DNA of 64,000 nt from Nocardioides marmoriginsengisoli. GTDB lineage: Bacteria > Actinomycetota > Actinomycetes > Propionibacteriales > Nocardioidaceae. The notes under the pieces are model-generated. The model was given only the letters and a program-made list of their open reading frames with translations. It did no database searches and had not been told where the DNA came from. This document shows, in pieces, positions 18,298 to 27,068 of the stretch. Location: positions 1,130,963 to 1,194,962 of the forward strand of contig NZ_RJSE01000007.1 in the NCBI RefSeq assembly GCF_003725695.1, written 5' to 3'. The translations under genes were made by a program, and so were the position numbers. Each line of letters begins with the position of its first letter. Positions within the stretch are counted from its first letter, which is position 1.

Positions 18298-18510
18298 ATG
18301 GTTACCTTGAAGCTTGAGGTCGATCGGGGTCGGTGCACGGGTATCGGCATCTGCGAGTCGTTTGCGCCCGATCGGTTCGAGGTTGATGACGACGGCACCC
18401 TGCTCGTCCGTGGCGGCGAACTGGTCGGCGACGCGGAACGCGAGGAGATTGAGCGGGCTGTCGATGGCTGTCCCGCGGCGGCGTTGCGTCTCGTCGAGGG
18501 CGTCTCATGA
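18298..18510 (+). CDS. 3Fe-4S type ferredoxin
   Basis: A 70-residue ferredoxin with the Cys pattern DRGRCTGIGIC and DGCPAAAL, one cluster Cys replaced as usual for P450 ferredoxins. It lies 28 bases after the P450 and overlaps the reductase start by four bases. It carries electrons from the reductase to the P450. Confidence 0.93.
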   Translation: MVTLKLEVDRGRCTGIGICESFAPDRFEVDDDGTLLVRGGELVGDAEREEIERAVDGCPAAALRLVEGVS

Positions 18511-19730
18511 GTCGCCGCCTAGTCATCGTCGGCGCGTCCCTGGCAGGCTTGCGAGCTGCTGAAGGAGCTCGCAAGGCAGGCTTCGACGGAGAGGTCACCC
18601 TCATTGGCGCGGAGCAGCACTTGCCCTACGACCGCCCGCCGCTGTCCAAGAAGTACCTCACGGGTGATGGAGCCGCCGACTTCTACCGGGCCGAGGCTGA
18701 CCTGCGGGCAGAGCTCGACCTGCGGCTGTCTACGACCGCGACCTCGCTTCATCCCGACGAGCACGTCGTGACCACAAGTGAGGGCAACATCTCCTACGAC
18801 GCCCTCGTGATAGCCACCGGCGCCGCGGCGCGCTCGCTTCCGGGAGTTGCCGACTCGAGTCGCGTCCTGACGTTGCGGACCCTCGACGACGCTGATCGCC
18901 TGAGGGCTCACATCAGGCCCGGAGCGCGGGTGGTTGTCGTCGGCGGTGGATTCATCGGCGCTGAGATTGCTTCTTCGGCCCAGCAAATCGGAGCCCAGGC
19001 GACCATCGTCGAGGCTGCGAGGGTGCCGTTGGTACGTGCGGTTGGCGAGATGGTCGGCGAGACCCTGTCTCAACTCCATGCACGCAACGGAGTTCGACTG
19101 CTCACCGAGACCAGCGTCCTGGACTGCATCGAGACTGCGTTTGTCCAAGAGATCCACCTCAGCAGCGGCGAGGTACTGCCAGCCGACGTCGTGGTCATCG
19201 GCGTTGGCGCCGCGCCCGCAACCGAATGGCTGCGCGGTTCTGGCGTCGAACTAGATCCAATCGATGGAGGCGTCGTGTGCGACGCATTCCTGCGCACCTC
19301 GGTTCCCGATGTGTATGCAGCCGGCGACGTGGCACATTGGCCAAACGGGCTCCTCGACGTCACCATGCGGCTCGAAAACTGGACCAACGCGGCCGAACAG
19401 GCCGGCCGCGCTGGCGCGAACGCCGCCGACCCCGAGAACGCAGTGGCATACGAGACCGTGCCCTACTTCTGGAGCGAGTGGTATGGCCAGCGCATTCAGT
19501 TCGTCGGCACTCCAATGGCCGACCGGGTGGAGTTCCTCGAAGGTGAGCGGGAAGAAGACCGCTTCGTCGCCCTTTACACAACCGGCGACCGCGTGGTTGG
19601 AGCCGCCACTCTCAACCAGCCACGCAAGATCATGAAACTTCGGCGCCTGATCTCCGAACGAGGCGGCCCCGCCGCCGCCCAAACCATCATCGATGATGGC
19701 CAGTCGGCAGCGACAGGGGCAACACCATGA
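18507..19730 (+). CDS. FAD-dependent ferredoxin reductase
   Basis: An NAD(P)H:ferredoxin oxidoreductase of 407 residues in the putidaredoxin-reductase style. The FAD-binding motif VGASLAGLRAAEGAR is at the N-terminus, the NAD-binding VVVGGGFIGAEIASS follows around residue 150, and the second FAD contact VYAAGDVAHWPN is near residue 270. It overlaps the ferredoxin and alcohol dehydrogenase genes by four bases each. It is the only dedicated P450 reductase in the window, so it may also serve the other P450/ferredoxin pairs. Confidence 0.93.
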   Translation: MSRRLVIVGASLAGLRAAEGARKAGFDGEVTLIGAEQHLPYDRPPLSKKYLTGDGAADFYRAEADLRAELDLRLSTTATSLHPDEHVVTTSEGNISYDALVIATGAAARSLPGVADSSRVLTLRTLDDADRLRAHIRPGARVVVVGGGFIGAEIASSAQQIGAQATIVEAARVPLVRAVGEMVGETLSQLHARNGVRLLTETSVLDCIETAFVQEIHLSSGEVLPADVVVIGVGAAPATEWLRGSGVELDPIDGGVVCDAFLRTSVPDVYAAGDVAHWPNGLLDVTMRLENWTNAAEQAGRAGANAADPENAVAYETVPYFWSEWYGQRIQFVGTPMADRVEFLEGEREEDRFVALYTTGDRVVGAATLNQPRKIMKLRRLISERGGPAAAQTIIDDGQSAATGATP

Positions 19731-20824
19731 AAACCCTCACCACCGCGGCCGTACTGCGGTCGCCGGAGGCTGGCTTCGCCCTGGAGCAGATCCAGCTCGC
19801 CGACCTCGGGCCAACTGAGGTCCTCGTTCGCATCGCTGGCGTCGGGTTCTGCCACACCGACATGATGGCGCGAAGCGCCATGTCGTGGCTCCTACCAGGA
19901 ATCCTCGGGCACGAAGGATCTGGGATCGTCCAGGAGGTTGGCGCCGGAGTCGACTCAGTAAAGCCCGGGGACGCTGTCGTGCTGAGCTTCGCCTCGTGCG
20001 GAGCCTGCGGTCAATGCGAAAGGGGCAGGCCGTCTTACTGTGCGCAGTTCTTCGAGCTGAACCTGACGGGGCGTGCGCCCGACGGTGGTACTTCCGCTTC
20101 CGATCGCCAGGGTCACGAACTCCTCAACCGATGGTTCGGTCAGTCGTCGTTCGCGGAGCACAGCATCGTTGACCAACGCAACGTCGTTGCTGTGGCCGCT
20201 GACCTGCCACTTCATCTTCTGGCGCCGCTGGGCTGTGGCATTCAGACCGGTGCTGGCACGGTATTGCGTGCACTAAAGCTGCAACCCGGCCAAAGTATCG
20301 TTGTATTTGGGGCCGGCGCGGTGGGCCTGGCAGCAGTGATGGCCGCCAAGATGGCCGGCGCAAAGGACATCGTCGCCGTGGACTTGCACAAGAGCCGGCT
20401 CACGATTGCGAAAGAACTCGGCGCGACTCGTACCATCGTCGGCACCGACGCAGACCTAGTTGCGAAGATCACCGACGGCGGTATTGGGCTCGACTTTGCG
20501 TTCGACACTACGGGTGTCACATCGGTCATGGAGCAAGCGATCGCGGCCGTTGGGCCGGGCGGCGAGATCGCTCTTGTCGCCGCCAGCGAAGCGGCTTTGT
20601 CCTTCCACCCCACGCTGCTGACCGGCAAGCGTCTCAGTTACGTGATGGTGGGTGACGCCGACCCTCAGGAATTCATTCCGTACCTCATTGGGCAGTGGGT
20701 GGCCGGGGAGTTCCCCTTCGACCGCCTGATTACGACGTATGCGTTCGAGGACATCAGTAAAGCTGAGGCCGACTCCCATTCGGGATCCGTCATCAAGCCG
20801 GTTCTTGTGCTAGGTCAGGGTTAG
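19727..20824 (+). CDS. Zinc-dependent alcohol dehydrogenase
   Basis: A medium-chain zinc alcohol dehydrogenase of 365 residues. The catalytic zinc ligands are in GFCHTD and GHEGSG, the structural zinc is held by CGACGQCERGRPSYC, and the coenzyme motif is VFGAGAVGLAAV. It is the last gene of the P450 operon and oxidises the alcohol made by the P450 to the aldehyde used by the ALDH at the operon's start. Confidence 0.93.
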   Translation: MKTLTTAAVLRSPEAGFALEQIQLADLGPTEVLVRIAGVGFCHTDMMARSAMSWLLPGILGHEGSGIVQEVGAGVDSVKPGDAVVLSFASCGACGQCERGRPSYCAQFFELNLTGRAPDGGTSASDRQGHELLNRWFGQSSFAEHSIVDQRNVVAVAADLPLHLLAPLGCGIQTGAGTVLRALKLQPGQSIVVFGAGAVGLAAVMAAKMAGAKDIVAVDLHKSRLTIAKELGATRTIVGTDADLVAKITDGGIGLDFAFDTTGVTSVMEQAIAAVGPGGEIALVAASEAALSFHPTLLTGKRLSYVMVGDADPQEFIPYLIGQWVAGEFPFDRLITTYAFEDISKAEADSHSGSVIKPVLVLGQG

Positions 20825-20864
20825 TGACGAAGACGGCCACTAAGCCCGGATCCACCGATGAAGG

Positions 20865-21923
20865 TTGGTTGATGGTGCTGCTGGCGCCGGAGATGGATCG
20901 GCGGGTGGCGGGCGCAGCGGGTCCGACCTTCCCGTCGAGTTGTTCCACAGAGCTCTTGTTGGGCCATCGCTGAGACCCGCTTCCGGCGACATTGCGCGTA
21001 CCCCTTTCCGGGGTCAGATTCGCCGTGTCTCGGGTCGACGATCGCTTGGCGGCAAGCGCGGCCAACCGGCGATCGACGAGATTGTCTTTGACCTGCCGGA
21101 CGGCCGCGCGGCGGCGTTCGGGCCGCCCGATCGAGGGGAGACGGGCACCCTCGTCTTTCTGAGTCAGATCCCCCGGGGCACCTTCACGAAACCCGGCTCG
21201 GACGAGGACATGTGTCCGATCTGCCTCGCCGTGCCGGCCGCCTTGAAGAAGGAGCACGTGCCGAACGGAAGTTTGGGCGGCTCCCATATGACGTACACCT
21301 GCGAGCCATGCAACAACGGGCTGGGCTCTAAGGTCGAGGCCGCGTTGCAGGACTGGTTCGATCATGCGATCACTGCGAGCTTCGAGCATGACGGCGAGGT
21401 GTTGGGTCGGCGCCGCGTGCTCAAGATCTACTTCCGACGCAACGAGGACACTGGTGCCTTCGCGCTCGTCGTTGACGGCGACGTCACGCCGGACGTGGAA
21501 CAGATCCTGGGGTCGCCCGAGTTCAGGATGCGGTACCAAGAGGCGCAGCAGCGGGCTTGCGGCATCGCGCTGCTCAAGCATGCCTACCTCGCGGCGTGCC
21601 TCTTCCTTCGCTCGGTCCCGGACCATCCCGAGGCGCGCGTCATGCGAGCTGATCTTATCGCCGCTCGTGATGCCCCCAAGGGCCAAGCACCAGCGAGCGA
21701 TGCGGCTGCGGCGCTCAAGGTCTATCGATCCCACGTCGGGAGGCAGGGGCCGCCCCTGGCACTTGTGGCCCAACAAGCTGAGGATGGAGCAGCGCCCACG
21801 TTCCTTATCTCGCTGGCCGGGGTGCTGTTCGTCTCGTGGCCCTTCGCCGATCTCCCGCCCGGTGCATGGCAACGGCTCCGCCAAGACGCGGGCGACGACA
21901 CCGAAGAGGAGGCTTCGGCGTGA
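20865..21923 (+). CDS. HNH-type nuclease domain protein
   Basis: A 352-residue frame with a zinc/HNH-like core: CPIC at 117-120, EH at 130-131 with LGG following, and CEPCNN at 146-151. This is the pattern of HNH nucleases whose metal site uses two CxxC knuckles. The C-terminal 200 residues are unrecognised. The start is uncertain: the frame opens just after an in-frame stop with TTG at 20865 and the first 45 residues are low in complexity. It overlaps the HEPN gene by three bases (GTGA), so the two form one unit, possibly a defence or toxin module. Confidence 0.7.
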   Translation: MVDGAAGAGDGSAGGGRSGSDLPVELFHRALVGPSLRPASGDIARTPFRGQIRRVSGRRSLGGKRGQPAIDEIVFDLPDGRAAAFGPPDRGETGTLVFLSQIPRGTFTKPGSDEDMCPICLAVPAALKKEHVPNGSLGGSHMTYTCEPCNNGLGSKVEAALQDWFDHAITASFEHDGEVLGRRRVLKIYFRRNEDTGAFALVVDGDVTPDVEQILGSPEFRMRYQEAQQRACGIALLKHAYLAACLFLRSVPDHPEARVMRADLIAARDAPKGQAPASDAAAALKVYRSHVGRQGPPLALVAQQAEDGAAPTFLISLAGVLFVSWPFADLPPGAWQRLRQDAGDDTEEEASA

Positions 21924-22888
21924 CTTTCGGCGAGCCCTTCGAGGAGGCAATGCAGCAGGCCGTCCTGCCGACGCCTGCCGACGTGTTCCTGGCACGGACA
22001 TGCATCGTCAGGTGTTTGCAGCGGGCCGGTATAGCAGTCAAGCGATCAGACTTCGTCGATGAGTGGATGGCCGCTCAAGAACAGTACCGACCGCAACAGC
22101 GGACGATCTACCGGGCGCAGCCCTCCGACGTGCCAGGCCGGCTGCAGGACCCGGACCCCTTTGACCCGGACGTGATGGTGTTCCGCGGCCGGCTGGCCGT
22201 CGATCAGGCGATCGCCGAGCTCGTGGGCGAAGGCGTCCTCACTCGCGGCCACGGCAACCACAACGAACCGCAGCCTGAACGCATCGGTGTCGAGTCCCCG
22301 AACTACGGCGGGTCGGTCCCCATCGTTGTGCGCACGCCGTTCGTTGCGGCCGATAACGACGACCCCCGCTTCCAGCTGCTCGCACCGCAGTCGCTGGCCG
22401 ATGGCCTCTTGCCGATCAACGAGATGCTTGCCGACCTGGACGACCTCCTGGGCCCGCGGGGTCTGGTGCTGCTGCGTGAGTCTCGGCGGGCCCTAACGCG
22501 GGGTCTCTACCTGGCGTCGTCCAGTCTGCTCGCAGCCGCGAGCGAGGCTGCCTGGTTCCGGCTCGCCGGCTCAGTCGGGTCCTCGAGGAGCCTGCTCGAT
22601 CTCGTCGCATCCGGGCGTGACGTGGCGAAGATCATCGAGCTCACCACGCAACGTCTCCGCGAGCTGCGCGTGAACGGCACCACAGTCACCGAGGTCGCCG
22701 CACAGGCGCAGCACTTTCGTGACGTCCGCAACTACGCCCTGCATCCCGTCACCGAGCACGACGCTGACCGTGAGGCGTGGCTAGACGAGGCGGGCGCAAC
22801 GCTGCTCGCCGTAGCGGCGCGCCGCTACTTCGTGAAGATGGCGGTCATACTCGAAGAGCAGAGCACATCGACAAACCAGGAGGGCTGA
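21920..22888 (+). CDS. HEPN-like domain protein paired with the HNH nuclease
   Basis: A 322-residue protein starting at the GTG at 21920, seven bases after GAGGAGG and overlapping the HNH gene stop. Near the C-terminus it has RDVRNYALHP, with Arg270 and His275 giving the R-x4-H signature of HEPN domains, set in alpha-helical sequence. HEPN domains are known as RNase or regulatory modules in toxin-antitoxin and phage-defence systems. The N-terminal half is unrecognised. No signal peptide is seen. Function as an RNase or as a partner for the nuclease is inference. Confidence 0.65.
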   Translation: MTFGEPFEEAMQQAVLPTPADVFLARTCIVRCLQRAGIAVKRSDFVDEWMAAQEQYRPQQRTIYRAQPSDVPGRLQDPDPFDPDVMVFRGRLAVDQAIAELVGEGVLTRGHGNHNEPQPERIGVESPNYGGSVPIVVRTPFVAADNDDPRFQLLAPQSLADGLLPINEMLADLDDLLGPRGLVLLRESRRALTRGLYLASSSLLAAASEAAWFRLAGSVGSSRSLLDLVASGRDVAKIIELTTQRLRELRVNGTTVTEVAAQAQHFRDVRNYALHPVTEHDADREAWLDEAGATLLAVAARRYFVKMAVILEEQSTSTNQEG

Positions 22889-23124
22889 CGCATAGCGGCC
22901 CGCACCACCCGTCCTGCTCGTGATGTCGGCGCTCGTCGCCGATCGGTGGTACCACCACGACCATTCGCGGATTCGACAAGTCATCGAAATGTCATCAGAA
23001 ACGACAGGCACCCGCCCCGAGACGTTCCGATAGAGTTGGAGTTGTCCGATGGGGATTCACCTCTAGAACCCGAGGTTTCCCGGAGGGACCCAAGCTCTGT
23101 CGTAGCTCAGGATGAGCCCCCGAT

Positions 23125-23166
23125 CTCATCCAGAGGTCGCAGGTTCAAATCCTGCCCCCGCTACAA
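23125..23166 (+). other. 3' half of an initiator tRNA gene, probable attachment-site remnant
   Basis: The sequence has a perfect T-arm: GCAGG (23139-23143), loop TTCAAAT, CCTGC (23151-23155). It is followed by the acceptor strand CCCCGCTA and preceded by CTCAT and CCAGAGG, which match the anticodon loop and 3' anticodon stem of actinobacterial tRNA-fMet as I remember it. The bases 5' of the anticodon loop do not pair with the 3' half and no 5' acceptor strand AGCGGGG is present. Conservation breaking at the anticodon loop is typical of tyrosine-recombinase attachment sites. Confidence 0.6.
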
Positions 23167-23181
23167 ATGAAATTGCAGGTC

Positions 23182-23217
23182 AGAGGCCCTCTCGCCGTTA
23201 TGGCGAGGGGGCTTCTG
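23182..23217 (+). terminator. Terminator-like hairpin after the tRNA fragment
   Basis: The arms AGAGGCCCTCTCGCC and GGCGAGGGGGCTTCT pair with two mismatches around a GTTAT loop. It sits 16 bases after the tRNA 3' end, where tRNA terminators normally lie, and so was probably inherited with the tRNA fragment. Confidence 0.55.
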
Positions 23218-23286
23218 GTTGCTCCATGGTTACCTGCGCCGGCGACCGTGCTCGCCGCTGCCAGCTGAGCGCTGGATGCAACCGGA

Positions 23287-23360
23287 CAGTCCTGGACGTG
23301 CTCGGACCGAACTGCTGGTGCTTGGGCGCGGAACTCTGGGACGCTGACCCAGAGGTCTGG
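23287..23360. repeat. Left copy of a diverged direct repeat
   Basis: It shares CAGTCCT-GACG-GCTCGGA and, at its end, CCAGAGGTCTG with the copy at 27016-27066. The two have internal length differences of about 20 bases. The copies bracket the GT4, GH57-like and membrane protein genes. Confidence 0.5.
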
Positions 23361-23493
23361 TTGCGAAGATGAGAAGGCGTCTGTGGCCGTCAAGCCGGGT
23401 GCGCGGGGTCAAGTCGCACGATGTCTGAGGACGATTACGAACTGTGACGACGCCCGAACGAGGACCTTCGTTCGACGCAGGCACGCTTCAAGG

Positions 23494-24693
23494 TCACCAG
23501 ACCTTTGCCAGCACTACCTGGACAATCGGAACGACGATGGCAAGCAACCCGAGGATGGCCATCAGATCGTTGAGGAGGTTAGCGCGCATCGCTTCGATGA
23601 CCTTTTCGTTCAGACTCAGAGTTCGTGTCTCGAGCAGGCTTCCGGCTACTTGCCGCATGATCGGGAGGCGGAGCATTTGGAGCGACGTTGTCCTGAAGTA
23701 GGACTGACTCAGTTTACGTGCCTCGGCGACGCCCACGGCGACGCTCGCAGGCCATGGCAATCGTCCGATCTGGTCCAACCTCTTGCGAATCCGCAACTGT
23801 TCAAATTCGGCGTTGCCTAGATACTCCAAGAGAACCAAAGAGCTGTAACGGAGGCACGGGAATTCGGGAGACAAGTCGTAGGGCTCGAAGACCGCTCCTT
23901 GGTCCCTTATCCGGTGAAGGAACTCGCGATCAGCGACCTTGAAGTCGTCGGGGTCCCAGGGGGCAACCTGGGACCACGGACGTGCGTCATGAGGGAACGG
24001 AACGGCGACGCTGAGGAGTCCGTTCGGCTGCGCGAAGCCAGCGAAGAAACTTGTCGTCTGCCAACGCGATGAAGAAAGAGCTGTGATAGCTGCAGTTGAG
24101 TCGACCCCCTCGGTATGGAGGTTGAGGAGCGAGTAAAGGGAGGTGGCATCGGGATGCCAATCGGTCAGACGAGGCTTTTCGCTGGGGGCTAGCACGACAC
24201 TCGTATAGATCTGCCGACTGGCTGAGATCATGGCTGGCCGATCCGCTAGGAGGCTCAGGAAGGGGTCCAGGTCATTGAGCCATGCGGGAAGGGTCCGATG
24301 GTCAAACGGCGCCCAATAGACCGCATGAAGAGTGCGCACGAGGTCTCGCAACGATCCATCGGCGCCCCCGATCTCAGCCAGTTCCTTGAACGCGACGTGT
24401 TGGTGCAACGACCGGGTCCCATGAAAGCCGTCGGTCACAAGCACGTGGTGGACCGTCAGTTCAATGCCTGCAGGGGAGGTCCCGCGCGTGTAGCCGAGCC
24501 ACTCGACGTTGCGGAGTTCAAGAAATTCCGCGGAGAGCGAGAAGTCATCCGCGTGCGTATAGCAGCGTTCGAAATATCTCCGGGCAGCCCCATCAACTTG
24601 TAGCCGCTCCGCAGCGTGCTTGAACTTCTTGGACTTGATAGGTGGAAGAAGTTGAACCACGACGGATAGGACCGTCGCCGGGGTTGCGTTCAT
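23494..24693 (-). CDS. Unknown protein with C-terminal membrane anchor
   Basis: A 399-residue protein I do not recognise. Most of it looks soluble and aromatic-rich. A single strongly hydrophobic segment (LMAILGLLAIVVPIVQVVLA) ends two residues from the C-terminus, so it is probably a tail-anchored membrane protein. Its ATG overlaps the stop of the GH57-like gene by three bases, making it the third gene of the GT4 operon. A role in cell-surface glycan work or in an immunity-like cassette is possible but unsupported. Confidence 0.6.
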   Translation of the reverse strand: MNATPATVLSVVVQLLPPIKSKKFKHAAERLQVDGAARRYFERCYTHADDFSLSAEFLELRNVEWLGYTRGTSPAGIELTVHHVLVTDGFHGTRSLHQHVAFKELAEIGGADGSLRDLVRTLHAVYWAPFDHRTLPAWLNDLDPFLSLLADRPAMISASRQIYTSVVLAPSEKPRLTDWHPDATSLYSLLNLHTEGVDSTAAITALSSSRWQTTSFFAGFAQPNGLLSVAVPFPHDARPWSQVAPWDPDDFKVADREFLHRIRDQGAVFEPYDLSPEFPCLRYSSLVLLEYLGNAEFEQLRIRKRLDQIGRLPWPASVAVGVAEARKLSQSYFRTTSLQMLRLPIMRQVAGSLLETRTLSLNEKVIEAMRANLLNDLMAILGLLAIVVPIVQVVLAKVW

Positions 24694-25781
24694 ACGAGGT
24701 CCCCTTCGCTTAGTGTCCGCTGACTCTCTATGAGGTCTAGCAAAGCCTCGATGTAGTAGCGGCGCCGTGACACATCGGGCCAGAACGCGTAGAAGACATC
24801 GTGGAGCGCCAAGTACTCAGATCGTTGCCCTTGGCTGAGGGCGCCGCCATCGACCTCCCTTAGCAATTTCCAGTACGAGCGCGCGTCAGTGCTGTCGTGC
24901 AAAAAGCTACTTGTGCCAGGAGGCAGGTACGCAGGCAAGCCGGTCAGCGGGGCCACCATTTCGGGCGAAGGTATTGGTGACCAGTCGAATGGTTCTCCAG
25001 CGAGGTCTAGGAGGCGGGCGTATCCCCTTCGCGATTGCCCTCGTACGCGATCGCCGTCGTCGGCAATGATGATCTGACGTTGTTCGCCTTCTAGAGCCGT
25101 CCACGCTGAGTCAACGGCTAGGTCGGGATCGGCATTGTGGATCGCGCCGGTGTTGCCGAATGTGAGTGCTTGAGTGGCTGACCAATCTCGCCAGGCGACG
25201 GTCATCTGGCTGGTGTTTGAAAAATCGACGCGCCCGACGCGCGATGTCTCCCACGACCCCATGCTGGTCGACGTTCGTTTAACCTGCACCTCACCGTCGC
25301 CGCCTGACCAGTGCCAGGAACGTAGCGATGTTGCTTCGTCGAAGTGGCGTGAGTCGAGCAACAGAGCATCCGCGCCGACGGCTTGGCAGTGGCGTTCGGT
25401 GCCCGGTATCCATCCGAAGTTCGCCGGCACGAACCAGCGCGGCGCCATATCGAACAGGCGGGACTTTACGTGGGCGTCTTTATCGATCAAGTCGCGGGCC
25501 CGTTGGTGGCTAATTTCAAATGGATCGGTGTCGTACGCGTAGGTGAGAGCTATCTCAGACAGGCCTGCTTCAGTGCTCTCGCGAAGCAGATCGAGGCTAC
25601 GCGGCGAGTGTTGTTCACACAGCTCGAGAAACGACGCTGTGGCTGCGATAAGCACCTTTCGCTGCGCGTTGGAGTGCATTGACAGGATGAGTTCAAGCGA
25701 CCCGACTGCATGGTCTCGTGTCTCCGTAGGGGTAGACACGACAGGCAGATGGAAGTACCAGCAATATCCGATGGCGGTCAT
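24690..25781 (-). CDS. GH57-like glycoside hydrolase/deacetylase-fold protein
   Basis: The 363-residue product begins with YCWYFHLPVV, like the HxP start of the GH57 and related (beta/alpha)7 barrels, and has the region PANFGWIPGTERHCQAVGADALLLD where GH57 proteins have a PE-type catalytic segment. At that place the usual Glu is Asn, so hydrolase activity is doubtful. It overlaps both neighbours by four or fewer bases and sits between a GT4 glycosyltransferase and a membrane protein. It may bind or trim the glycan made by the transferase. Family assignment is by motif only. Confidence 0.55.
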   Translation of the reverse strand: MTAIGYCWYFHLPVVSTPTETRDHAVGSLELILSMHSNAQRKVLIAATASFLELCEQHSPRSLDLLRESTEAGLSEIALTYAYDTDPFEISHQRARDLIDKDAHVKSRLFDMAPRWFVPANFGWIPGTERHCQAVGADALLLDSRHFDEATSLRSWHWSGGDGEVQVKRTSTSMGSWETSRVGRVDFSNTSQMTVAWRDWSATQALTFGNTGAIHNADPDLAVDSAWTALEGEQRQIIIADDGDRVRGQSRRGYARLLDLAGEPFDWSPIPSPEMVAPLTGLPAYLPPGTSSFLHDSTDARSYWKLLREVDGGALSQGQRSEYLALHDVFYAFWPDVSRRRYYIEALLDLIESQRTLSEGDLV

Positions 25782-26902
25782 TCGGCGAATGCCTCAGCGA
25801 GTCGGCGAAGGTGCTGGTTCCATGTGAACCCAGTCGCCGATAGTTGTGCTGCGTCAGACATTTGCTGGAGGAGCTCACGGTCGAGGTGAAGTTCTAGCAG
25901 CCGCGCAACCATCCGGTCAGGCTGTAGCGGGGCCACGAGCGCGCCATCGATTCCGTCACAGATGAACTCCGAGAGTGCGCCGACATCGAATGCGACTGGA
26001 ACGGCGCCGGCAGCCATTCCCTCGAGAACTGATAGGCCAAAGGTCTCGTGCAATGACGTGGACAAGATGACATCTGCGGTGCTGAGTAGTTCGTCCGTTT
26101 CGGACCGCGAAAGTTGACCCAGAAGTTTGGCGGGACCAGTGGACATCAGATCGGTGTAGCGCATGTCGAGGGCACGCCCGGCGACTACGAACTCGAAGCA
26201 GTTGGACTGAACTGCGTTCGCAACTTCAAGGAACTCGTAGACGCCCTTCTGTTTGGCTATGCGGCCGACGCTGACAACCCGGAGGGGCGATTCCGGCGCA
26301 TTCTGTCGGGAGCGGGGAGTGGGTCTGGAAGCGACGCCGTGCGGTGCGACGACGATTCGGGCGGGGTCGACGTGATGGATTCGACCGATGATGTCGGCCG
26401 CAAACCTCGACGGCGCGACGAGCTTGTTGGACAGTCTGAATAGTCGAGCCTCGTCGTGACGCAGTCGTTCAGCTTCCTCCGGTTGATCGAAGTAGGAGAA
26501 GCCGTCATAGGACGGCAGGTGAAGGATTGTGATGATTGACCTGAACCTGTTGCTAATGGCCAGTGCGATGACCACCTCGACCAAGGTCGGATCTTGTACG
26601 TAGAGGACCGTTCCGGGCTTGACCTGACCCGCTAGGCGGTTTGCAAAATCAACAGCGGACTCGTTCGCGGACCTCTGGATGACACCATCACTAGCGGACT
26701 GTAAGCCAGCCGAATCATTGAGAAGGTGCGTTGGGCTCAGTGCTATCTGCACGTCGATGCCTCTCGCTCGAAGCGCTTGGGTGAGGCCATCCACGTACGT
26801 CGCTAAGCCGCCCCAACGAACCGGACCGCCTTCAGATGTCAGGATCATGACTCGGTCAGGCAGTTGGGTCTGATCATCGGTGATGAGAGTTGTGCAGGTC
26901 AC
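25778..26902 (-). CDS. GT4 family glycosyltransferase
   Basis: A retaining GT-B glycosyltransferase of 374 residues. The N-terminal domain opens MILTSEGGPVRWGGLATYVDGL, and the nucleotide-sugar domain contains VGRIAKQKGVYEFLE and the E-x7-E motif in HETFGLSVLEGMAAG. The GTG at 26902 is chosen because AGGGAG lies seven bases upstream; the ATG 18 codons later has no ribosome site, and the longer frame to 27148 runs through the tRNA-like and repeat sequences. It is first in the three-gene operon. Donor and acceptor are unknown. Confidence 0.85.
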   Translation of the reverse strand: MTCTTLITDDQTQLPDRVMILTSEGGPVRWGGLATYVDGLTQALRARGIDVQIALSPTHLLNDSAGLQSASDGVIQRSANESAVDFANRLAGQVKPGTVLYVQDPTLVEVVIALAISNRFRSIITILHLPSYDGFSYFDQPEEAERLRHDEARLFRLSNKLVAPSRFAADIIGRIHHVDPARIVVAPHGVASRPTPRSRQNAPESPLRVVSVGRIAKQKGVYEFLEVANAVQSNCFEFVVAGRALDMRYTDLMSTGPAKLLGQLSRSETDELLSTADVILSTSLHETFGLSVLEGMAAGAVPVAFDVGALSEFICDGIDGALVAPLQPDRMVARLLELHLDRELLQQMSDAAQLSATGFTWNQHLRRLAEAFAE

Positions 26903-27015
26903 GCCGCGTCTCCCTGTAGAACTCTCCACGTAGGTCGTCCCGAGCCTTGTCAACGACTTTCGATTGCGTTGGCCGAAGACTAGCGGCCCGATGCGCGGCT
27001 CTGGGCGAATCTGGG

Positions 27016-27066
27016 CAGTCCTCGACGCGCTCGGACAGGAAATTGGGGCAGCGATCCAGAGGTCTG
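27016..27066. repeat. Right copy of a diverged direct repeat
   Basis: It matches 23287-23360 at CAGTCCT-GACG-GCTCGGA and at the shared ending CCAGAGGTCTG. It runs directly into the tmRNA/tRNA-like fragment that follows. Confidence 0.5.
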
Positions 27067-27068
27067 AC

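Larger units (their letters stand above)
22889..23493. other. Intergenic junction with tRNA fragment, terminator and repeat
   Basis: About 600 bases without a gene. They hold the tRNA-fMet 3' fragment (23125-23166), its terminator-like hairpin (23182-23217) and the left copy of a diverged direct repeat (23287-23360). The stretch looks like a recombination junction. Confidence 0.55.

Noticed and set aside
20793-22001. 402-residue minus-strand frame over the HNH gene
   Set aside because: It is antisense to the HNH gene whose zinc/HNH motifs and coupling to the next gene are clear.
23096-23166. Complete tRNA gene
   Set aside because: D-arm-like bases exist, but the anticodon stem and acceptor stem do not pair, so only the 3' half is a real tRNA sequence.
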